In this document: in pieces, positions 1-6,199 of the stretch
Position numbering within the stretch: position 1 is the stretch's first letter
Layout: each line of letters opens with the position of its first letter
NCBI GenBank assembly: GCA_902775985.1
Contig: CACYOR010000007.1
Span: 1-36,536 of the forward strand
Length of the DNA: 36,536 nt
From: Oscillospiraceae bacterium
GTDB taxonomy: Bacteria; Bacillota; Clostridia; Oscillospirales; Oscillospiraceae
Reading direction: 5' to 3'
Made by a program: the position numbers and the translations under genes
The notes under the pieces: generated by a model
What the model saw: the letters and a program-made list of their open reading frames with translations, nothing else
Databases searched by the model: none
Told to the model about the DNA's origin: nothing

Positions 1-104
1 GAGGGCAGCGGCTCCTCCGCCGAGGCGGGGGCGGCCAGGGCAAAGCCGCAGCCGATCAGCAGCAACACCGCGATCATAAGAAAGAGAAGAGGCAGACGTT
101 TCAT
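1..104 (-). CDS. Secreted protein, N-terminal signal peptide only (cut by window start)
   Basis: Only the first 34 codons are visible. The start is ATG at 104 on the minus strand, with a GGAGGA ribosome binding site at 112-117. The peptide begins MKRLPLLFLMIAVLLLIGC and continues through an Ala-rich stretch to APASAEEP. This is a typical signal peptide: basic start, hydrophobic core, then a small-residue cleavage site near ASA/EE. A Cys after LLIG could alternatively be a lipobox. The mature protein lies outside the window, so its function cannot be given. It is divergent from the infC operon. Confidence 0.7.
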   Translation of the reverse strand, partial: MKRLPLLFLMIAVLLLIGCGFALAAPASAEEPLP

Positions 105-139
105 AACTTGATCCTCCGTGCCGGTTTTTTATTAACGAT

Positions 140-168
140 ATTGTAAAACATAATCCGAAAGCCCGCAA
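140..168 (-). promoter_or_regulatory. Probable promoter of the partial secreted-protein gene
   Basis: Read on the minus strand, TTGCGG (163-168) and TACAAT (140-145) are separated by 17 bases. The -10 box lies about 35 bases upstream of the ATG at 104, which fits a short untranslated leader. Confidence 0.45.
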
Positions 169-185
169 CATAAGATTTCTTAAAA

Positions 186-272
186 AGGCAGTAGGCATCA
201 GGCATTAGGAGCCGACACCCTCGGCGGCACGCAGGTTCCACGCAGCCCCCTGATCCCTGATGCCTACTGCCT
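186..272. repeat. Palindromic intergenic element with 17-bp inverted arms
   Basis: The arm AGGCAGTAGGCATCAGG (186-202) is matched exactly by its reverse complement at 256-272. The 53 bases between them contain a GC-rich inner region. It sits between two divergent promoters and has no coding potential. The shape is that of a REP- or MITE-like dispersed repeat, but only this copy is in the window. Confidence 0.6.
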
Positions 273-290
273 AATCCCTCAAAAAAACCC

Positions 291-319
291 TTGACAAGCC
301 GGGTAAAAGCTGTTATAGT
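291..319 (+). promoter_or_regulatory. Strong sigma-A-type promoter of infC-rpmI-rplT
   Basis: TTGACA (291-296) and TATAGT (314-319) have an ideal 17-base spacer. Transcription would start near 326, leaving a leader of about 155 bases before infC. Leaders of this kind carry autoregulation of this operon in Firmicutes. Confidence 0.75.
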
Positions 320-433
320 ATCAGCGCTTAACAAAGAAGGTACGGCATCCCCGTCCTCACCCGGCGGCCATTTGGGCCAGCCGCGGTTAATAAAGGCAAC
401 GCTCCCCCACGGGGGGAAGAACGCTGTTTTTAT

Positions 434-465
434 GCGCGGATGCTGTGCATCCGCGCTTATTTTTT
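434..465 (+). terminator. Leader hairpin with U-tract immediately before infC (attenuator)
   Basis: GCGCGGATGC (434-443), loop TGT, and GCATCCGCGC (447-456) form a perfect 10-bp stem followed by TTATTTTTT (457-465). This is a canonical intrinsic terminator lying between the promoter at 291-319 and the infC ribosome binding site at 468-473. It must be read through or disrupted for the operon to be made, so it is a candidate L20/IF3 attenuation site. Known Bacillus leaders use L20 binding to favour such a terminator. An in-frame ATG at 445 lies inside this stem and is therefore not a credible start. Confidence 0.7.
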
Positions 466-480
466 CCGGAGGTGTTTCAC

Positions 481-1056
481 ATCGCAAACGCTGCTCATCA
501 AATCAACGAAGAGATCCTTGACAAAGAAGTTCGCCTGATCGGTGACGAGGGCGAGCAGCTTGGCATCATGTCCGCGGCCGAGGCCCTGAAGATCGCGACG
601 GAGCGGGAGCTGGACCTGGTCAAGATCGCTCCGGGCTCCAATCCTCCTGTCTGCAAGATCATGGACTACGGCAAGTACCGTTTCGAGCAGGCCAAGAAGG
701 AGAAGGAAGCCAAGAAGAACCAGCGCGTCATTGAGATCAAGGAGATCCGGATGTCCCCGGGTATCGACACCAACGACTTCAACACCAAGCTGAAGAACGG
801 CCAGAAGTTCCTGGCCGACGGCGACCGGGTGAAGGTGTCGGTGCGTTTTCGCGGCCGCGAGATGGCGCACACCGATATCGGCGCCCAGCTGCTGAAGGAC
901 TTTGCGGAAAAGTGCGCGGATATCGCGAACATGGACAAGGCCCCCAAGCTGGAGGGCCGCAACATGTCCATGTTCCTGTCCCCCAAGCCTGTGACTCCGC
1001 CGAAAAAGCCGGCGAAGCCCAAGACCCCGAAGACGGACGCTCCCGTCGAAGGATAA
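481..1056 (+). CDS. infC: Translation initiation factor IF-3
   Basis: IF-3 binds the 30S subunit, keeps it apart from 50S and checks start-codon pairing. The N-terminal domain (from [10 protein letters not shown] to about residue 75) and C-terminal domain ([15 protein letters not shown] onward) are both recognisable. A Pro/Lys-rich tail follows the usual end of the fold. No ATG is well placed: the one at 445 is inside the leader hairpin and the GTG at 472 overlaps the ribosome binding site. GGAGGT at 468-473 is 7 bases from ATC at 481, and conserved IF-3 sequence begins right there, so AUC is the likely start. Rare AUU or AUC starts are known for infC (for example AUU in E. coli) and allow IF-3 to repress itself. 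The gene leads the operon with rpmI and rplT. Confidence 0.93.
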   Translation: MANAAHQINEEILDKEVRLIGDEGEQLGIMSAAEALKIATERELDLVKIAPGSNPPVCKIMDYGKYRFEQAKKEKEAKKNQRVIEIKEIRMSPGIDTNDFNTKLKNGQKFLADGDRVKVSVRFRGREMAHTDIGAQLLKDFAEKCADIANMDKAPKLEGRNMSMFLSPKPVTPPKKPAKPKTPKTDAPVEG

Positions 1057-1106
1057 GTTGTACACGCACGGCGGTCCGCCGCCGAGATATGGAAGGAGAA
1101 ACTATC

Positions 1107-1304
1107 ATGCCCAAACTGAAGACCCACAGCGGTGCCAAGAAGAGATTCAATCTCACCAAGTCCGGTAAGGTAAAACGTGCCCACGCTTTTAAGAGCCACA
1201 TCCTCACCAAGAAGGATACCAAGCGCTGCCGCCGCCTGCGCTCCGAGGCTTATGCCGACGTGACCAACGCAGCTACCATCAAAAAAATGATCCCTTATAA
1301 ATAA
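1107..1304 (+). CDS. rpmI: 50S ribosomal protein L35
   Basis: This 65-residue basic protein begins [14 protein letters not shown], the L35 signature, and ends with IKKMIPYK. The length is normal for the family. The ATG at 1107 has GGAAGGAGAA upstream (1091-1100). It sits 50 bases after infC and 30 bases before rplT, the conserved infC-rpmI-rplT order found in nearly all bacteria, and shares the leader control upstream of infC. Confidence 0.97.
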   Translation: MPKLKTHSGAKKRFNLTKSGKVKRAHAFKSHILTKKDTKRCRRLRSEAYADVTNAATIKKMIPYK

Positions 1305-1334
1305 GGGCAGACGCGATAATAGGAGGATATACAA

Positions 1335-1691
1335 ATGGCAAGAGTTAAAGGCGCAATGATGACCCGCAAGCACAGAAGCAAGATCCTGGGTCTGGCAAAG
1401 GGCTACTGGGGCAACAAGTCCCGTCACTATAAAATGGCCAATGAGCAGCTGATGAAGTCCGGCCGCTATGCTTACGTGGGCCGCAAGCAGAAGAAGAGAG
1501 ACTTCCGTCAGCTCTGGATCACCCGTATCTCCGCCGGCTGCAAGGCCAACGGCATGAACTATTCCAGCTTTATGCACGGCCTGAAGGTCGCCGGCCTGGA
1601 TATGAACCGCAAGATGCTCTCCGAGACTGCGATTCACGATCCCGCCGCCTTCACCGCTCTCTGCGATCTGGCAAAGAACGCGGTCAAGTAA
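1335..1691 (+). CDS. rplT: 50S ribosomal protein L20
   Basis: This 118-residue protein begins [19 protein letters not shown] and has the L20 features [15 protein letters not shown] and [17 protein letters not shown]20 is an early 50S assembly protein that binds 23S rRNA. In Firmicutes it also represses its own operon by binding the infC leader. The AGGAGG-type site AGGAGGATATACAA precedes the ATG. It is the last gene of the operon; a strong hairpin follows at 1705-1743. Confidence 0.97.
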   Translation: MARVKGAMMTRKHRSKILGLAKGYWGNKSRHYKMANEQLMKSGRYAYVGRKQKKRDFRQLWITRISAGCKANGMNYSSFMHGLKVAGLDMNRKMLSETAIHDPAAFTALCDLAKNAVK

Positions 1692-1704
1692 GATACGCCC
1701 AAGG

Positions 1705-1743
1705 GATGAGAGCCTCCGGCCGAAAACGCCAGAGGCTCTCATC
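1705..1743 (+). terminator. Stem-loop downstream of rplT
   Basis: GATGAGAGCCTC (1705-1716) pairs perfectly with GAGGCTCTCATC (1732-1743) across a 15-base loop. No U-tract follows, so it may be a 3' stabilising or inefficient termination structure rather than a classic terminator. Confidence 0.55.
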
Positions 1744-1843
1744 AACAGAGAAGGAAAGGCGCAGCGGGAATCCGCCTGCCCGTCCCCTCGTAGGGTCGGC
1801 GTCCCCGACGGCCTGTGGATTTCGAACGATGTCCGTTCCCGCC

Positions 1844-1938
1844 GTAGGGGCGGCTATCAGCCGCCCGCAGACACGGCACCATCCCGGGTCATGTCATTGC
1901 GAAGCCGCCGAAGGCGACTGTGGCAATCCGTTCTCTCA
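1844..1938. repeat. Dispersed two-hairpin palindromic element, copy 1
   Basis: The left hairpin is GGCGGCT/AGCCGCC (1849-1865). The right hairpin is AGCCGCC/GGCGACT (1903-1919), enclosed by ATTGC (1896-1900) and GCAAT (1923-1927). Between them lies a linker containing ACCATCCCGG. A second copy at 26885-26980 keeps the flanks and linker but has different, still paired stem sequences. A partial third copy is at 27011-27051. It has no coding potential and is non-coding repeat DNA. Confidence 0.75.
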
Positions 1939-1943
1939 CCACC

Positions 1944-2111
1944 CCCAAGACAATTATATATCTACTACACGGAGGGTTACCGAAGCGGGGACGTTTGCGA
2001 GCGCCGCCGGTGGCGGAAAAAGCGAGCAAAAAGGAGTGGCAGCGGTCGAAATCTTGCGAGCGATCAGCGAGCAGGAGATTTCGGGCACCGCAACAGGACA
2101 TAACGGGGCGG
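1944..2111 (+). pseudogene. Shattered copy of the tRNA-Ser gene and its upstream flank
   Basis: Bases 1944-1988 repeat 2145-2189 with a single mismatch. They include 28 bases of upstream flank and the first 17 or so bases of tRNA-Ser (acceptor 5' strand and start of the D arm). The next tRNA stretch, CATAACGGGGCGG, reappears at 2099-2111 after about 110 bases of unrelated sequence, then matching stops before the anticodon. The inserted stretch has its own inverted repeats, for example GAAATCT and AGATTTC. The 3' half of a tRNA is missing, so this copy cannot work. Confidence 0.65.
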
Positions 2112-2171
2112 CCCTGCAAACGGGAATCTGTTCCAAGAAAAAAGCCCAAGACAATTATATATCTACTATAC

Positions 2172-2260
2172 GGAGGGTTACCGAAGCGGTCATAACGGGG
2201 CGGTCTTGAAAACCGTTAGGGCGAAAGTCCACGCGGGTTCGAATCCTGCACCCTCCGCCA
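2172..2260 (+). tRNA. tRNA-Ser (anticodon TGA)
   Basis: The gene is 89 bases including an encoded CCA. The acceptor stem GGAGGGT pairs with ACCCTCC. The anticodon stem GCGGT/ACCGT holds loop CTTGAAA, giving anticodon TGA. A long variable arm (class II) forms a GGGC/GTCC hairpin. The T arm is GCGGG-TTCGAAT-CCTGC. A long variable arm is a serine, leucine or tyrosine feature; the anticodon assigns serine (UCA and related codons). A terminator follows at once. Confidence 0.93.
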
Positions 2261-2261
2261 T

Positions 2262-2298
2262 AAAAGGTAGGTAATTTTGATAGAATTACCTGCCTTTT
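2262..2298 (+). terminator. Terminator of tRNA-Ser
   Basis: AAAAGGTAGGTAATT (2262-2276) pairs with AATTACCTGCCTTTT (2284-2298), 15 bp with one G-U pair, around a 7-base loop, with T-rich sequence following. Confidence 0.8.
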
Positions 2299-2616
2299 GC
2301 TTTTGCCCCAAAGCCCTTGATTTCAGGGCTTTTCGCTGTTCGGTCACAAAAAGCAGCCGCCACAGATCATTTTCCGCAGCGGCATTTTTGCTTGTTCGGG
2401 TGCTCCCGGCACCACTCTCCCGGACAAATCGTTCTCACAGAGGGGAATCGACCGTGTGGTGGCCCATCGGGATGGCCTGACATTCAAGTTCCAGAACTGC
2501 AAGGAAACCCGGGTCTGACATCCGGAAAAACAAGCGCCCACAGGCTTGACGGCTTGTGGGCCTTCTCTTGTAAAGATCACGCAAAGAACAGTATCTCTTC
2601 TGATCACATTCACATA
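2299..2616. other. Gene-free A+T-richer stretch with two further hairpins
   Basis: No intact gene is seen. A hairpin at 2310-2332 (AAAGCCCT/AGGGCTTT) and another at 2536-2561 (GCCCACAGGC/GCTTGTGGGC) look terminator-like. The possible recombinase tail at 2447-2518 lies between them. The layout is that of a deletion scar next to a tRNA gene, ending at the ArsR promoter. Confidence 0.45.
2447..2518 (+). pseudogene. Possible C-terminal relic of a site-specific recombinase
   Basis: The frame from 2447 to the TGA at 2516-2518 reads IDRVVAHRDGLTFKFQNC followed by KETRV. This resembles the end of large serine recombinases, where a hydrophobic-rich strand (IDR-VVVHRDG-LTFRF) often closes the protein. 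Nothing upstream in the same frame looks like the rest of the enzyme. A recombinase remnant next to a tRNA gene would fit a past integration, but the fragment is short and the assignment is weak. Confidence 0.3.
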
Positions 2617-2645
2617 TTGACAACTATAAATGTTAGTGCTAACAT
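2617..2645 (+). promoter_or_regulatory. Promoter with an ArsR-type operator over the -10 box
   Basis: TTGACA (2617-2622), a 17-base spacer and TAACAT (2640-2645) form a good promoter. A perfect inverted repeat, ATGTTAG-TG-CTAACAT (2630-2645), covers the spacer end and the whole -10. A repressor bound there would block RNA polymerase, the standard arrangement for ArsR/SmtB family self-repression. Confidence 0.7.
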
Positions 2646-2671
2646 GTGTTCATACTAAGGGGGCGATAAAC

Positions 2672-2986
2672 ATGGGATTTCGTGAAGATGTCCGAAGAGT
2701 TAAGGCACTGGCTGATGAGAATCGCCTTGCGATCATGCTGGCACTGCAGCATGGCGAAAAGTGTGGCTGTGTGCTTCTTGAGGAACTGAATATTACTCAG
2801 CCGACTCTTTCTCACCACATGAAGATTCTGTGTGATAGCGGACTTGTGGCAAGCCGCAAAGAGGGAAAATGGATGCATTATTCTCTCTCACCAGAGGGGA
2901 TCGCATCATTCCGTGATATGATCTCCGGGTATGTCCGTTGCGACTGTGAACAAGAAGAAAACTCAGCTTGTTGCTGTGAGCATTAA
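2672..2986 (+). CDS. ArsR/SmtB-family metalloregulator
   Basis: This 104-residue winged-helix repressor probably senses arsenite or a related thiophilic metal and releases DNA when bound. The recognition helix region is ITQPTLSHHMKIL, and the wing follows (SRKEGKWMHYSL). The HGEKCGCVLLEEL segment has the CxC pair (about residues 32 and 34) that binds As(III) or Sb(III) in ArsR proteins. A C-terminal CDC...CCC cluster adds possible ligands. Start chosen at ATG 2672, 8-9 bases after AAGGGGGCG; the upstream in-frame ATG at 2630 lies inside the promoter. It heads an operon with a permease and a thioredoxin-like protein. Confidence 0.88.
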   Translation: MGFREDVRRVKALADENRLAIMLALQHGEKCGCVLLEELNITQPTLSHHMKILCDSGLVASRKEGKWMHYSLSPEGIASFRDMISGYVRCDCEQEENSACCCEH

Positions 2987-3069
2987 AAATAGGCGATCCT
3001 GCGGGATTGCCTATAAAAAAGCACAATACATTGATACATTTAAATTTGTCAAACTAAGGAGATTTCATA

Positions 3070-3997
3070 ATGTGGACTTTTATTCAAGAACAGATACTTG
3101 GAATGAAATGGCTCAACACCCTTATCAGGAAGGGCCTGGGTGCCCTAAGCCTTGATACCACTACCCGCTGGGGAGGCAGTATTTTATTCTTTCTCTATGA
3201 TGTGATCAAGATCACGATACTTCTCTGTATGCTGATCTTCATCATTTCGTATATCCAGAGCTTCTTCCCACCGGAGAGGAGCAAGCGCATTCTGGGCCGT
3301 TTTCACGGCATCGGTGCCAACATCGTTGGGGCTTTGTTGGGGACGGTAACTCCCTTCTGTTCCTGCTCCTCCATTCCGATCTTCATGGGCTTCACAAGTG
3401 CGGGACTGCCGCTTGGCGTGACTTTCTCATTTCTTATCTCGTCTCCAATGTGGGCTGGTCATCGCTGTGATCGGCGGCACGTTGATTGAAAAGTTGCACA
3501 TGGAAAAGTACGTAGAGGACTTTATCCGAAAGGCAAACAGCAGCGTGGACATCGCGTCTCCGGATCTGACCGTGAAAGATCGTATGGTTTATGCAAAGGA
3601 TCAGGTGGTCTCCACGTTCCAGAAGGTCTTTCCTTATATTCTCGTTGGAGTCGGTGTCGGCGCGGTCATCCACAATTGGATACCAGAGGAATGGGTCCAG
3701 ACTGTACTTGGTAGCCGCAATCCTCTCGGCGTCGTTCTGGCGACACTCGTAGGTGTTCCGATGTACGCGGATATTTTCGGCACGATCCCTGTAGCTGAGG
3801 CGCTGCTGGCAAAGGGTGCACTGCTGGGGACGATCCTCAGCTTTATGATGGCCGTCACTACACTGAGTCTCCCTTCACTTATCATGCTCCGCAAGGCCAT
3901 CAAGCCCCGACTGCTCGGCACTTTCATTGCGATCTGCATCATTGGAATCATTCTCGTCGGATATGGCTTTAATGCCTTCCAATACATTTTTATCTAA
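3070..3997 (+). pseudogene. Permease of the ArsP/DUF318 family, broken by an internal deletion
   Basis: The first part (start ATG 3070, AAGGAGATTTCATA upstream) gives 127 good residues with several membrane segments and the family motif TPFCSCSSIPIF, ending FLISSPM. The frame then runs out into a short unrelated tail and stops at 3489. Homologous sequence resumes in another frame at about 3452 (GLVIAVIGGTLIEKL) and continues to 3997, with a second half containing VGVPMYADIFGTIPVAEALL. In intact relatives I would expect about 25 more residues, a membrane segment, between SPM and GLVIAV. So a deletion not divisible by three removed it at about 3451. The family exports metals or organoarsenicals; this copy is probably inactive unless the break is an assembly error. 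Confidence 0.8.
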
Positions 3998-4011
3998 CAG
4001 GAGGAATTGAC

Positions 4012-4239
4012 ATGAATATCAAAGTACTGGGCGGCGGATGCTGCAAATGTGAGAATCTGCTGGAAGCGACTAAAGAAGCCGTAGCGCAAAAAGGCATTGA
4101 CGCCGAAATTGAATACATCACCGATATGGGTAAAATCATGGAATATGGTATCATGAGCACTCCGGCGCTGATGATCGACAACAAAGTTGTTTCGATGGGG
4201 AGAGTTCTGAAAGCTAAGGATGTAGCAAAGTATCTGTAA
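4012..4239 (+). CDS. Thioredoxin-fold protein with CCxC motif (redox-active disulfide type)
   Basis: This 75-residue protein has a short thioredoxin-like fold: beta strand MNIKVLGGG, then the redox motif CCKC (about residues 11-14) at a helix start, and the cis-Pro region MSTPALMIDNKVV. This small family (often annotated thioredoxin family or redox-active disulfide protein 2) is regularly encoded beside ArsR regulators and DUF318 permeases. It is thought to handle metal or thiol redox for the transporter, though its exact role is not established. The gene is 14 bases after the permease, with AGGAGGAATTGAC before the ATG. Two hairpins end the operon. Confidence 0.85.
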   Translation: MNIKVLGGGCCKCENLLEATKEAVAQKGIDAEIEYITDMGKIMEYGIMSTPALMIDNKVVSMGRVLKAKDVAKYL

Positions 4240-4300
4240 TACCGCGTTGAACCCCTCTCCGGGGAATTCTATCAAAACGCGATACCTTTTTCAAAAACCA

Positions 4301-4328
4301 GTGTCCCGGCCTTTCAAGGCCGGGACAC
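4301..4328 (+). terminator. Stem-loop ending the ArsR operon
   Basis: GTGTCCCGGCC (4301-4311) pairs perfectly with GGCCGGGACAC (4318-4328) around TTTCAA. There is no clear U-tract. Confidence 0.6.
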
Positions 4329-4333
4329 TCTGA

Positions 4334-4383
4334 AAACGAGGAAGATGGTTTGCCCATTGGTGCGCAAACCATCTTCCTCGTTT
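4334..4383. repeat. Perfect 20-bp inverted repeat, probable bidirectional terminator
   Basis: Bases 4334-4353 (starting AAACGAGGAAG) and 4364-4383 (ending CTTCCTCGTTT) are exact reverse complements around a 10-base loop, with TTTCTT at the right edge. It lies 5 bases after another hairpin and marks the end of the A+T-richer ArsR segment. It may be a strong terminator or the scar of an element. Confidence 0.6.
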
Positions 4384-4483
4384 CTTGCTAAGCCCGCCTG
4401 CCAGATGTCCAAATCAGCTTGTCTGGCAAAGAACACCGGGCCGGACGGGCGAGGGAGTTTTGCTGTGGCCTCTTGTGCGGGGA

Positions 4484-4566
4484 TTACGGACGGATCCAGT
4501 TGAAGAAGCCGACCACGCCCAGCAGCACCTGCAGGACCAGCATAAGCACCGTGAAGGGGAAAATCG
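4484..4566 (-). pseudogene. Possible C-terminal fragment of a small membrane protein
   Basis: On the minus strand a short open stretch reads FTVLMLVLQVLLGVVGFFNW and then IRP-stop (stop at 4484-4486). It looks like a final membrane helix with a basic end. There is an in-frame stop a few codons upstream and no start, so if real it is only a remnant. The family is not recognised. Confidence 0.25.
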
Positions 4567-4661
4567 ACTACCGGAAGTTCAAGCCCGCCCTCTTTCAGTT
4601 CCCGACCTATGAATATCTGGAGACCGGAGAGGTTCTCGGCTCCTGCATGAAGATGAACTGA
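4560..4661 (+). pseudogene. Possible C-terminal remnant of a flavin reductase
   Basis: The frame ending at TGA 4659-4661 reads KIDYRKFKPALFQFPTYEYL and then ETGEVLGSC. The pattern KID-x-x-KF-x-P-x-L followed by Y-x-x-x-G-E-x-x-G resembles the tail of the flavin reductase-like FMN-binding family. No upstream portion is present and there is no start codon nearby. The assignment rests on this one pattern. Confidence 0.3.
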
Positions 4662-4672
4662 GCCAAACCGGC

Positions 4673-4891
4673 GTGGCGATAAGGAGCAAAACCACGAAAA
4701 AACGGCTTGCCTTTTGGTTCCTCTTTTCCCTTGCCCTCACCGGCCTGGGCTGCGGCAGTGCGCCGGCCCAGCCTGTGCCGGATGTGATCGAAAAGATCAT
4801 GGAGAGCGGGAGAAGCGGCCTGCCCTGCCCCATGGAGACCGTCTGTGAACGCCCCGCGCCCTTGGAAAACGGGGAAGAACTGCTGAGTTGA
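4673..4891 (+). CDS. Doubtful small secreted or lipoprotein ORF
   Basis: A GTG-started frame of 72 codons has a basic start, a hydrophobic stretch (LAFWFLFSLALTGLGCG) and then an ordinary hydrophilic region. That is the look of a signal peptide, with a Cys near the expected lipidation point, though the preceding residues do not match a lipobox well. The site AAGGAG lies after the GTG rather than before it. No family is recognised. The 4384-5050 stretch otherwise holds only the two possible fragments listed above, and I cannot exclude that this is chance. Confidence 0.2.
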   Translation: MAIRSKTTKKRLAFWFLFSLALTGLGCGSAPAQPVPDVIEKIMESGRSGLPCPMETVCERPAPLENGEELLS

Positions 4892-5050
4892 CCGCAGCCC
4901 GGCGGGCGCCGGCGCGCAAAGACAGCGCAAAGGAGCGGTGCCGGGGCTTGAAAAAAGCAGCAGCATGGTTTATAGTTCTCCCATACTCTCGCTGCACGGT
5001 TTTGGCAGCTTTCCGCCGGCCGTGCCTTGGCAGAAAGGAAACGAAGAAAC

Positions 5051-6028
5051 ATGCTTGTGCCCATTTTATTGTTTTTGCTCGGCTTCGCCCTGCTCATCAA
5101 GGGCGGCGACTGGTTTGTCGACGGCGCGGTGGGCATCGCCCGCCGCTTTCATCTGCCGGAGCTGTTGATCGGCGCGACGATCGTCTCCATCGGCACCACG
5201 CTCCCGGAGGTGATGGTCTCCAGCCAGGCGGCTATGCAGGGCAACGCCGGCATCAGCTACGGCAACGCCATCGGCTCCATCATCTGCAACACCAGCCTGA
5301 TCGCGGCGATCACCATCACCGTGAGTCCCGGGAAGGTCAATCCCAAGTCCTTCTCCCTCCCGACGGCCTTCTTCTTCGCCGCGGCGCTCTCCTATGCCGG
5401 CATCGCCTGGGCCCTGGGCGGCTTCCAGCGCTGGATGGGCTTTGCCTATCTCGCGGTCTTTGTGACCTACATGCTCGTCTCCACGCTGCAGATGAAGCGG
5501 CATCCGGAGCTCGCGGAAGAGGGCGGGGAAGATGAGACAGACGGGAAAGCGCGGCCCTTTGCCCTGGAGCTGCTCCTGCTGGTGATCGGCGCCGCGGCCA
5601 TCGCCCTGGGCGCCCGCTTCCTGGTGGACAACGGCACCCTGATTGCCGCCGCCCTCGGCGTCCCCGATTCGGTCATCGGCCTGACCATGGTCGCCCTGGG
5701 CACCAGCCTGCCCGAGCTGATCACCGCCATCACCAGCCTCATCAAGGGCCACGGCTCCCTGTCCCTGGGCAATATCATCGGGGCGAACCTCTTCAATATC
5801 GTCTTGGTCAGCGGCGCCTCGATCGCCATCTCGCCCTTTGCGATCCCCGCGGAAAAAACCGTGCTGGGCGGCATCAATTCCAGCCTGGTGATCGATCTGC
5901 CCCTCATGCTGGGCGTTATGGCGATCATGTGCCTGCCCGCGCTTATCAAGGGCAAGCTGCAGCGCTGGCAGGGGATTCTGCTGCTGTGCATCTATGCAAG
6001 CTTTACCGTTTACCAGTTCGTGGTGTAA
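5051..6028 (+). CDS. K+-independent-type Na+/Ca2+ antiporter (CaCA/YrbG family)
   Basis: This 325-residue membrane protein exchanges Na+ for Ca2+ across the cell membrane. It shows the two inverted alpha repeats of the family: LIGATIVSIGTTLPEVMVS with GNAIGSIICNTSLI near the N terminus, and LTMVALGTSLPELITAITS with GNIIGANLFNIVLVSG in the second half. The Glu residues in LPE of each repeat are the ion-binding carboxylates. About ten hydrophobic segments are split by a charged central loop (EEGGEDETDGK). ATG 5051 is chosen over an upstream in-frame TTG because conserved sequence starts there; AAAGGAA lies 11-12 bases before it. It stands alone between terminators. The exact ion choice is inferred from the family. 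Confidence 0.9.
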   Translation: MLVPILLFLLGFALLIKGGDWFVDGAVGIARRFHLPELLIGATIVSIGTTLPEVMVSSQAAMQGNAGISYGNAIGSIICNTSLIAAITITVSPGKVNPKSFSLPTAFFFAAALSYAGIAWALGGFQRWMGFAYLAVFVTYMLVSTLQMKRHPELAEEGGEDETDGKARPFALELLLLVIGAAAIALGARFLVDNGTLIAAALGVPDSVIGLTMVALGTSLPELITAITSLIKGHGSLSLGNIIGANLFNIVLVSGASIAISPFAIPAEKTVLGGINSSLVIDLPLMLGVMAIMCLPALIKGKLQRWQGILLLCIYASFTVYQFVV

Positions 6029-6049
6029 ACGGCGTTCCCCTAATAACCG

Positions 6050-6088
6050 AAACAGGAGACCGATACAAGATATCGATCTCCTGTTTTG
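6050..6088 (+). terminator. Terminator of the antiporter gene
   Basis: AAACAGGAGACCGATA (6050-6065) pairs with TATCGATCTCCTGTTT (6071-6086) with one mismatch, around CAAGA, and ends in TTTT. Confidence 0.75.
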
Positions 6089-6122
6089 CTGTATCGGGGC
6101 GCATCCCTGCGGCAAAAAGCCA

Positions 6123-6152
6123 TTGACAGCGGACGGCCGGTTTCGGTATGAT
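6123..6152 (+). promoter_or_regulatory. Promoter of the YcxB-like gene
   Basis: TTGACA (6123-6128) and TATGAT (6147-6152) have an 18-base spacer. The start codon at 6200 is about 40 bases beyond the expected start point. Confidence 0.65.
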
Positions 6153-6199
6153 ACAGGGAGAAAAACGCCGCCCCAATTTCCGGGCAGGAGGGAAGAAGC

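Noticed and set aside
445-480. ATG at 445 as the infC start
   Set aside because: It lies in the leader hairpin, has no ribosome binding site, and adds twelve residues without IF-3 similarity.
1706-2209. Open frames in the repeat and tRNA-Ser region
   Set aside because: They cross palindromic repeats and a tRNA gene, lack ribosome binding sites and have no recognisable protein.
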